Assembly: GCA_963210315.1 (NCBI GenBank)
Contig: OY723298.1
Location: forward strand, 1,302,001-1,366,000
Direction: 5' to 3'
DNA from: Rhynchopus euleeides
Taxonomy: Eukaryota; Euglenozoa; Diplonemea; Diplonemida; Diplonemidae
DNA: 64,000 nt
Part shown: piece after piece, positions 53,451 through 61,560 of the stretch
Layout: each line of letters starts with the position of its first letter
Numbering within the stretch: position 1 is the first letter of the stretch
Notes under the pieces: generated by a model
What the model was told of the DNA's origin: nothing
The model's input: only the letters and a program-made list of their open reading frames with translations
Database searches by the model: none
Position numbers and translations under genes: made by a program

Positions 53451-53796
53451 TCGGAAAGGCGCGACACCGTGTGACGTTGCGGGGCCAAATTGCAAGGAGG
53501 TGCTGTCTCCGCATCTGTTCCTGCCGCAGTCGGCACCGCCACATGCGCACACGGCGGTCGACGCAGGCCGGGACCGCATCCTGCTGGAGGAGTCACGCCA
53601 CGAGGTGCAGCGCCTGCAGCGTGAGAAGGAAGACATGCAGAGGCAGATGGAGTGCTGCGTGTGCCTCACACTGATGGAATCGAAGCAGGTGCTCGTCCCC
53701 TGTGGACACGTGCTCTGCGGCGAGTGCGCACACCTTTGCGACAAGTGCCCTCGCTGCCGGGTGCAAGTGGATTCCCGTATCAATCTCTACCTTTAG
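53029..53796 (+). CDS. RING-finger protein sharing an N-terminal domain with the adjacent kinase
   Basis: 255 residues, one exon. The N-terminal domain (1-100: MSVIPLDNGDIVMFRNPADGK, NALIRFSGKRTSLTFKDVKDL) is nearly identical to that of the kinase gene at 55109 and is not a family I recognise; its strand-rich pattern could be PH-like. A Pro/Gly-rich linker follows, then a short coiled coil (RILLEESRHEVQRLQREKEDMQRQM). At about 209-245 is a C3HC4 RING (CCVCLTLMESKQVLVPCGHVLC...CDKCPRC), close to the end as in IAP/MGRN-type E3 ligases. I infer an E3 ubiquitin ligase whose N-terminal domain binds the target. The acceptor CACCCAG (AG at 52881-52882) is shared with the paralogue. Confidence 0.87.
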   Translation: MSVIPLDNGDIVMFRNPADGKMQVNLSRGGVRDVAYLSEVEFLAPSALELQGYGYKDTNALIRFSGKRTSLTFKDVKDLRAFKSEVDSARRAMGFHKPEVLRTQPTQPPTGRLNITGGVPVGAPPGAAPGRSPLAANGVAVRKGATPCDVAGPNCKEVLSPHLFLPQSAPPHAHTAVDAGRDRILLEESRHEVQRLQREKEDMQRQMECCVCLTLMESKQVLVPCGHVLCGECAHLCDKCPRCRVQVDSRINLYL

Positions 53797-55108
53797 TATG
53801 CCTCGAGCAGCGCACAGCCTCAGTGGAGGGCCGCACAGGTGCCGCAACGCATGAAGAAGTAAGTTAGTCACGGATGCGCTTTCCGTTATTCTCGGGGTTT
53901 ATGCCCTTCCAAGGTGCCTTCAGGGTGTGTTTGCCATGCGGATTTTATGTGTCTTCCGTTCTGGACCAGAGCGGGAACGGGATATGAAGACATGCTGCTT
54001 GTGTGGACAGCAGTGCATCAGTGTATCGCTGCCGCAAGCTCCCGGGAACTGACACCACACTCCGAAGGCGAAGGGGGGGGGGGTGAGCCCATTTTCTGTT
54101 TTTCCCTTTTCCTATTCCTTTTTTCCATCACCATTTCCCCCTTTCCTTTCCCTTTCCCTTTCCCTTGGCCCACCAGGTCCTCTTTTGGGCAGAATCTACA
54201 CTAAACAAAAAGGCTAGCGTGTGTGATGTGGTCGAAGATGACTCACACAATATGCGCTCGAGCGACACATGCACTGTGCAAGTTGGACAGAACAGTTGCC
54301 GGCTAACGCTCGGTCTCCCCTTCCGCTGGGCCGACACGGGAGAGGAAGCTGGGGGACGCTAAAGAAAGAAATCTGAGTCAAACGGGTCCACAAGGCCCCG
54401 GCAACGTTGGGAGCCTCCCCTCGAAGGCGGTGATGAGTCAAGTCTCGGAACAGAAGAGGCGTTCCACTGACACCTCCTGGCACAGAGCGGAGGCTGTTTG
54501 TCTTTTGCTCCGACATACGGCACTTTCTCAGGCCGGGAGCCCATACGCTTCCTGCTGCCCGATACTGTGCATCAGCAATCATCAAAAAAGCCATTGTGAC
54601 CAACACGACGCATGCGTTGCGTCTATCCAGACGCAGGACATTCAGCAGTGCGACACACGCAGCACGCCCCCCCCCCCCCCTCCACCCCGGGCCTGACATG
54701 CTTATGTCAGGCCTATGCACCCCGACGACCCCCCTGCCCACCGAGACCATCCCACACGCATCACGCGCTGTTGGAAGAGTCCTTCTGTGCTGTCTGTGTG
54801 CATCATGCGAAGGTGTGTTGTTATGAAAGCGTGCCCCTCAGAGCCGACGCACACCCACACACACACACCCCTCACCCTCACCCAGGCAACGGATAGGACG
54901 TACAGGCCATCCAGGGCTGTAGGAGAAGGGGACCACCCCTTGGTGCCTCACGCTGTTGCGCAAGGCGGGGCCGTCAGGCAAGGGGGTGACCAAGAAACGG
55001 GCGCCCTCTGCAGGCACTGTTCCGGACAGGCCTGCAGGGGGAGCGCGGGGGGCCGCGCCGTCGCCTGTCCCGCGGCAGAAGCGCCCGAAGGTCGGCGGCG
55101 TCGATCCC
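53797..55108. other. Intergenic between the duplicated genes
   Basis: No gene seen. A CTTTCC-type pyrimidine repeat lies at about 54135-54165. The right copy of the duplication begins near 54855. Confidence 0.6.
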
Positions 55109-55529
55109 ATGAGTGTGATACCCCTCGACAATGGCGACATCGTGCTGTACCGTAACCCGGTGGATGGGAAGATGCAGGTCAACTTGTCTCGGGGCGGGGT
55201 GCGCGACGTCGCCTACCTGAGCGAGGTAGAGTTCCTGGCCCCATCTGCCCTCGAGCTGCAGGGGTTCGGCTACCAGGACACCAACGCGCTCATCCGCTTC
55301 TCCGGGAAGCGGACCAGCCTCACCTTTAAAGACGTGAAGGGTCTGCGCGCCTTCAAGTCTGAGGTGGACAGCGCACGCCGTGCTATGGGTTTCCACAAAC
55401 CTGAGGTGCTGCGGACGCAGCCAACACAGCCCCCGTCAGTCTCGCTGAACCTTACGGGGGGTGTGCCTGTCGGTGCCCCCCCGGGTGCGGCGCCGGGGCG
55501 CTCACCGCTTGCGGCAAACGGCGTCGGTG
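54855..55529 (+). repeat. Segmental duplication, right copy
   Basis: Counterpart of 52856-53450, about 2.0 kb downstream in the same orientation. It contains the leader acceptor (AG at 54884-54885), the start codon at 55109 and the shared N-terminal domain. Confidence 0.9.
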
Positions 55530-57665
55530 TTGGGGGGCTCGGGGGTGCATTCAGCACGCACACACAGCCCCCGCCCGCCACCCGGCCCAAGGCCTATGTG
55601 GGGGACGGCGCCTTCCAGGCGGGGAGGCCGCGCGCGTCCCCCGCCCCGGTGCAGTATGGGGGGCCCTCCTCTTCATCCTCTTCCTCCTCCTCTGCCCCTG
55701 TCCCGTCTGCGGGGCTCGGCGGGTATGCGCAGCCCGCCCAGCACAACCCTGCGCTGGCTCCGGCGCCTGTTGCTGTGCCGCCGCCCCGACGTGAGTCCGC
55801 GCATGGGCACAGGATGCCCGACTCGCAGGCTGCTGAGGATGAGATGATCCAGAGGGCGCTTGCTCTGTCGGCGCAGGAGCCGCAGCCGGCGGGCCCGTCA
55901 GAGCATTCGTTGCAGAGGCAGCGCATGCAGCAGCACACGGCGACAGATTTCCCGTCGGAGCAGGAGCTCTCGGGGTACGTCACGTTGGGTGAGATCGGCG
56001 CTGGCGGTCAAGGGTCTCTCTTTCAGGGCACGACACGCGATGGAAGGAAGAAGTTTGTCATCAAGAAGATCAAATGCAGGTGTGTGCAGCGAGGCGGGTT
56101 TGGGGTTGGGGTGGGGGGCGGGGGGGTGGGGTGGGTTTTGCCGGGCTACCTACCACCCCCCGTGTATATGTCACCCCCCAAAAGGGGTGTGTTTATGTCA
56201 CCCCCAAGCGGCCCTGGCGGGGGGTGACATACACTAACCTACCACCCCCCGTGTATATGTCACCCCCTAAAAGGTGTGTTCATGTCACCCCCCTCCCGAT
56301 TTTTGCACCTGGGGGGGGTGACATATACACGGGGGGTGGTAGGTAATTTGGAAGACTCTGTCCCACCCATGCGACACTCACAGCACACCGGATGAGAAGG
56401 AGAAGATTTACATGTGGGCGTTGCAGTTCCAAACCTCTGTGACGCACCCAAACATCATCCCCTACCTGAAGGTCGACGGGTCTCATAGAACGGAGGTATG
56501 TCCAGCGCAAAGCACCGGTGCAAGCACACCACGCGGTTGGGTGTTGTGAGTGCCGCCGGGATCTCGCCTTTGGGTCTCGAGCAGGGCTGTCCAGTTAAGA
56601 GACTCACAGCTCAGCCTTTTGTTTAGTGCCGGTTGTGCCGAACTCTGGTGGGAGTCTGAACTCCAGTGGAGTTCAGACACGCACACACCTTCTCGCACAT
56701 CACCCTCCTGCCCTGCACAGGTTGTGATACTCATGCCCATGTACACCGAGGGTGACATGGAGAAGTACATCAGCAACGCCAAGAAGGCGATACCAGAGCA
56801 CACCATCGTCAACTTCATGGTCCAGATTGCTGACGCGCTGAAGTACCTCCACACGTTCCGGCTGTACGACGGGAAGCCGCGGCCGATGCTCCACAGAGAC
56901 CTGAAGCCTGCGAACATCCTGCTGGCGGAGGGGCACAGCAAGTGCATCCTTATCGACTTCGACTCCTGGGGGCGGACCGGTGTTGCCGACAGGGAGGGCA
57001 CCATGGAGTACCAGGCGCCGGAGGCGCTACCCGGCATCACTTCGGGTGCCTCACTCGACTGCTCCTCTGACATCTTCTCATTCGGCGTCATCTTGTTCAT
57101 CCTCATGGCACTGCCTTCGTACCCCATGGTATGCTTCACGCACTGTGTTGGTGTGTCCCCCGTGAGGCGCACGGTTTTATCAGGCCCCGTGTCACGTGTC
57201 GTGTGTCTCTGTCATCTCTGCGCTCCCACCTCCCCACCCCAACCCGCAGCTTGAGCTGAACGGCGAGTCTCTCCTCCTCAGCGCCTCCGAGTGGGCGAGC
57301 CAACCGGACAAGCTGAGGGAGGCTGTGTATAAGTCAGTGCAACGCCACGGGCGGTACTCGCCCCAGCTCATCGACCTGTGCCTGGACATGCTCTCGCACG
57401 ACCACCGCCGGCGTCCAGATGCGGCGTCCATTATTCGGTATGTTGGAGCGACGATCAGGTGGAGTGACGTGTGTGTGGCAGTGGTGATGATACCAAACGC
57501 CAGCAGGTGGTTCTTGCAACAGCAAGTGCTCGGTGTTGTCGACACTACAATAATAATATTCGCGTGTGCATGTTGTGATCAGTCCTAATGAAGCAATGCA
57601 CGATCCTCGGTTATCCACTCACCCCCCCCCCCTTCCTTCACAGGAGACTCGACAGCCTTAGATAA
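55109..57665 (+). CDS. UIM-containing serine/threonine protein kinase, five exons
   Basis: Exons: 55109-56079, 56384-56495, 56721-57128, 57250-57437 and 57644-57665; introns 304, 225, 121 and 206 nt, all GT-AG and frame-consistent; 566 residues. Residues 1-100 duplicate the N-terminal domain of the RING gene at 53029. A Pro/Ser-rich linker leads to a ubiquitin-interacting motif at about 242-258 (EDEMIQRALALSAQE: acidic start, central Ala, Ser four residues on). The kinase domain has Gly loop GEIGAGGQGSLFQG, FVIKKIKC (Lys), THPNIIPYL, MPMYTEGDMEKYI, catalytic loop HRDLKPANILL (about 419-429), DFD at 440-442 in place of DFG, YQAPEAL and CSSDIFSFGVILF. It resembles the NAK/STK16 group loosely. 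The last exon adds only RLDSLR. Binding of ubiquitin by the UIM is inferred. I start at the ATG matching the paralogue. Confidence 0.88.
56146..56345. repeat. Inverted-repeat (hairpin) element in kinase intron 1
   Basis: CCTACCACCCCCCGTGTATA with following TGTCACCCCC occurs at about 56149 and again at about 56238, and its complement (GGTGACATATACACGGGG, then GGTGGTAGGT) closes at about 56313-56345. A partial complement is also at about 56217-56240, so the piece can fold as one long or two tandem hairpins. It fills most of the 304 nt intron. Confidence 0.85.
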
Positions 57666-58826
57666 TGGATTCGGGCAGCCGTGTCAGCTCGCTCTTGCGG
57701 CTTTAGTGCCCTTCCGACCGGAAGGGGTCCACACCAATGCCGCACTTCCCCAGCACCATTCCCACATGCCCCTTCCTGGCTGCTAGGAGGGAGGGCAGGA
57801 GAAGTTGCATGTTGATGGTTTTATTCATGCTTCCCCCACGAGAGGATCTCCATGAACCCATCAAACACATTTGTATTGAAAATATTTGTCGGCGTTCTTT
57901 GCCCCCCAATGACACTGGCCCTACCTGGGCGGGGCGACAGGATGGGGACGGGTGTGGAGGTTGTCGCGAATCCGAGGTGGTGGGGCCAACCCAATACGTG
58001 TGATGGGTGGGGTGGGGAGGGGAGGGGAGGGGAGGGGACGCTTCCTTTTTGAGAGTTTTTGGGTGTATTTTTTTTTGTGGGAGAACAACAAAAAGCTAGC
58101 CTTTTTTCGCACTAAAACATAACGACCCGCGGCAGCATCCGGTGCCCCCTCTGAATCATTAGGCAGGAGAAAGGTTGTGACACCGCTCGTCTCAAGGCAG
58201 AGAGTACAAACACCCAAGTCCCTTATATTCTTTGCCAGAAATCCTAGTGACAACCGAGGACTCTGCACCCGCCCTGCAGTCACACCGACCTTCCGGAGGA
58301 GAACACCTGATTCAGGTGCTTGCCATGCTACCACCATGCATATAATGGCCCGCCCTGACTCGGAGTAGACGATTTCCTCAAAAAAAATGCCCCCCCCCCT
58401 CCCCCCCTCCCCCCTCCCCCCCCCCCATACTCTCTCCCTCCACGCACACGCACACCCTTGGAGGCAAACAAAATTTGAACGAATAACGTGCCCACCTCCC
58501 CCCCACCCCCCTCTTTTTTCTTGGGCATTTTGTTGTTCGGCATAATAAATCCCTCCCCACCCACCCCTTCCCGAATGGTCTAGCAATTTGGGGGGCAAAG
58601 ATCAGCGGCTGTACCGGTCCGTTCTGTTCGTTCAAACTACTCCTTTTTTTTAACGTTTGCGAGGGGGGCGGGAGGGCCCAATGGGGCTGTGATGGGGGGC
58701 GGGTATCGAAACTATACTTCAGAACCGGGGAAGACGGCGTGGGTTTCGGTGTGTGTGTGTGTGTGTAGTGATAGTGGTTTTAAGTGGGTAACCCTGCGCG
58801 GATCTGTGCCCACTCCCCGCCCACCC
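57666..58826. other. Intergenic
   Basis: No gene seen. It carries C-rich tracts (about 58387-58428) and a (GT)n microsatellite (about 58750-58767). The 3' untranslated part of the LINE fragment may occupy the right end. Confidence 0.6.
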
Positions 58827-61061
58827 CTACGTCACAGCGGATGCCCCACTCGGGTTAGAGTGTGGGGCCAACTCAGTGCCACTCCGAGGAGGGCGTGAGG
58901 CATAGCCAGCGTGGTGCGTGCCGCAACAGTGTGTGAGTGATTTCGCACTGCTGTGGCAGTCCCCGCACCGGCCCATGCGATGCGTCTTGCAAAATTCCAT
59001 GGTGACTTGCAAGCCGTCGTTCTTCCCGTGGTGGTCCCGGCAGCAGTCCTCTTCCGAGAGGCGCCGGCGCCGGCAGTCCACGCAGCGGGGTTTCCAGTGC
59101 AGAGCGCAGGTAAGCATCTTCGCGTTCCGTCTGGCTCCAGGGGGGGCAGTCCGGGGAGCAGCGCCCCGTCGTTCCCATGACCGTCCTGTCCGGGCGTTGG
59201 CTTGCCGGCTGCTGGCAGTCCATTGCTGGGCCGCTTGCTGCCACCCCTCTGGGTAGTGGGGCTGCGGTGCGAAGGTTGCGGCCCACGCCATGCCGCGGGA
59301 GTGGAAGGCTGTGTCCCGCTGGTTCAAGCCCGGGCCTGCCGTGTGCGCTTGGAGGCTGCGCATCACCGACTCGGTGGCTGGGCTGAGCTGGGCTCTCCTG
59401 GACAGGCCCCCTGCCACGGTTCCCCCGATCGCGGTGAGGACAGTGGAGCTCGCAGTGTGGCCACAGTGCCATGGTTGCTTGGAAGTCTTGCGCACCACCT
59501 CGCAGAGCTGCCTCAACGAGTGAGCCTTGCCCAGGATGCTCTTCTGGAAGGCTGCGAAGTCCTGCCGCAGCTGCTCCTGCGAGGTCTCCCCCTGCCTCTC
59601 AGCCTCGTCCATGGCGGCGTTGCTCAGGGCGTCCGCATCGACGTTGAGTTCCCTTTTCACGTGCTCATACGTAAGGGTGATCCGGGGCCCGAGGTCGGCA
59701 GCCAGCCGTGCCGTGCTGAGGAAGAGGGGGCGGAGGGATTTATCGCGGCAAACCGCTTCCCCTTTTAGGTGTCGCAGCACCACCTGCGAGTCACCCCGCA
59801 CCGTAACGTTCCCCTCAGGGGGCGGGTCGCCCCTTCTGAGCAGCCGTAGGCCCGCCCGAACCCCTTCGTACTCAGCGATGTTGTTGCTGCGTACGTTCAG
59901 CAGAGGGAGGATCTCTTCCGACACCTTGAGGCCGTCTCGGTAGAGCACCGCACCTGCACCCGCCAGGGCGAAGGGGGTGCCGTTGTCCCTTGCTCCGCCG
60001 TCGAAGTAGAGGGTGAGCCCCGGGGATGCGCCCTCGGGGATGCGTGGGCGGGCCTCCCGCGGCCCCCTCTCAGGGGGGTCAGGTGTGTGGGGGCGGATGC
60101 GGCGCGTTTCGACTTCTGGGAGGGTGAGGCCGGTCGACAGCTCGAAGTCGACAGCCAACTCCATGAGGGTCACGGTGTGCTCCCCTCCCTGCGGCCCCCA
60201 TTTCAGGCCCCGCAGCCAGTCGCAGAGGGCCACCCACAGCTCCGGGGGGCGCTTGCCCCACGTCTGTTTGACAGTGGACGGCGCCCGCACAGGGATGCAG
60301 GCCTGTTCGGGGTTGGGTGTGCACCACCCCCATGGATAGTGAAGGGTGCGGTGGTGGCGCGCGGAGCGGTCGAGCAGTCCATCTTTCTCCTGCCGCGCCG
60401 AGAGGATTGCAATGAAGTAGCGGTGCAGCTGCGCCACTATATCCACCCTGCGTGCGAAGGATAGTGGCAGGGGCTGCCTGTCCTCCGGGATGCCGTGTCT
60501 AAAGGCGGGCGCCACCCCGCATAACGCCAAGCAAGGTGGCCAGGTTGACCGGTCCACAGCCGTAATGGGGTGGTTTTGTCGGATTGGGTCCCACGCGGAG
60601 CACTCCCACCATAGGTGCATCACCGTCTCGGGGGTGCCTGCGTTGCAGTATCGGCAGATCCCGCCCTGCCCCGTGCGCCCTCGGACAGGCACCGCCCCTG
60701 CAATGACGGAACGAAGGAGGCCCCGTTGGTATCCCGTGACCGCGGCGCCCTCTCCCTCCAGGACGCAGCGTGTGGCTTGCCCGTCGATGCCGTGCTGAGC
60801 GCCCGCAAAGTCGTCACGACGACCAGCCAGCGCCTTGGCCACCTGTGTACGTAGGGCCTGGCGGAGGTCATGAGCGAAGATCCCCCATCCGCTCGTTGTT
60901 GCTGCGGTGGGGTCGAAGACTATGCTCCGTCCCGCTTCATCAGTGTAAGATAGGGTGGTCGCCGTGCTCCAGCTCCATCCTATCCACCGAAGGGCCGCTC
61001 GGAAAAGCGCGAAGGGGCCTGTCCCTGTAAGTCTCACTCTGCTATCCCAAGCCGTCTCAGA
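58827..61061 (-). mobile_element. 5'-truncated LINE-type retrotransposon: zinc knuckle, RNase H and Cys/His tail
   Basis: On the minus strand one uninterrupted frame of about 740 codons runs from about 61061 down to a stop at 58827. It has no start of its own: just upstream, the sequence changes to a (CA)n run and a stop, so the element is cut at its 5' side and the reverse-transcriptase core is missing. The remaining parts, in order: the end of the RT region; a zf-RVT type zinc knuckle CRYCNAGTPETVMHLWWEC; an RVT_3-type RNase H with LYFDGGARDNG (Asp), NNIAEYEGV (Glu), VRGDSQVVL (Asp) and ELNVDADALSN (Asp), all four catalytic acids present; and a Cys/His-rich C-terminus (CVDCRRRR...CRDHH, CKTHRMGRCGDC...CCGTHH). 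The absence of stops indicates a recent insertion. Confidence 0.9.
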
Positions 61062-61331
61062 TGTGTGTGTGTGTATCAGTGTTTAAGATACTGTTATGAA
61101 AAACGGGGCTTAGCCCCGGTTTTTGAGATTTTGCCCCGAAAAACCGGGGGTGCCTCTTTTTTTTTTCCACCGGGATTTTTCTGAGATTCTGTCCGGGTAC
61201 TATTCCAGGGTACTTTTTGGCCAGAGGAGGCCGGGGCCAAGAGCACAGTGCCCTGCCCCAGGGTTAGCCCGATGAACCTGTTGAGCACAACGGGTGCACG
61301 TTGACTACATGCGGCGTGCGACTATGGAGCA
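61062..61331. other. Junction region upstream of the LINE fragment
   Basis: A (GT)n run and a short hairpin (ACGGGGCTTAGCCCCGGT) are present; nothing coding. Confidence 0.55.
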
Positions 61332-61560
61332 GAATCAGCTGTTCGCTACCGTGGCCTCCGGCGGCTGGGGGGCTCCGCCCCCCAGACCCCCCTGTGCCGT
61401 CTGCCTGTCTTATATCCAACACCCTTTGGGGTCAATTGGGGATGGAATACAGACCACCCCGGGAGGATGCAGGCAGCTCACAGAATCGTACGGTTACAAG
61501 GAACAGATGCTCACTACCGTGGCCTCCGGCGGCTGGGGGGCTCCGCCCCCCAGACCCCCC
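61332..61560 (+). repeat. Hairpin repeat pair, locus 2
   Basis: Two copies of the 60 bp hairpin unit at 61332-61391 (diverged start) and 61501-61560 (identical to the first copy at 50012 apart from flanks). Spacer sequence is related to locus 1, 11 kb away. Confidence 0.85.
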
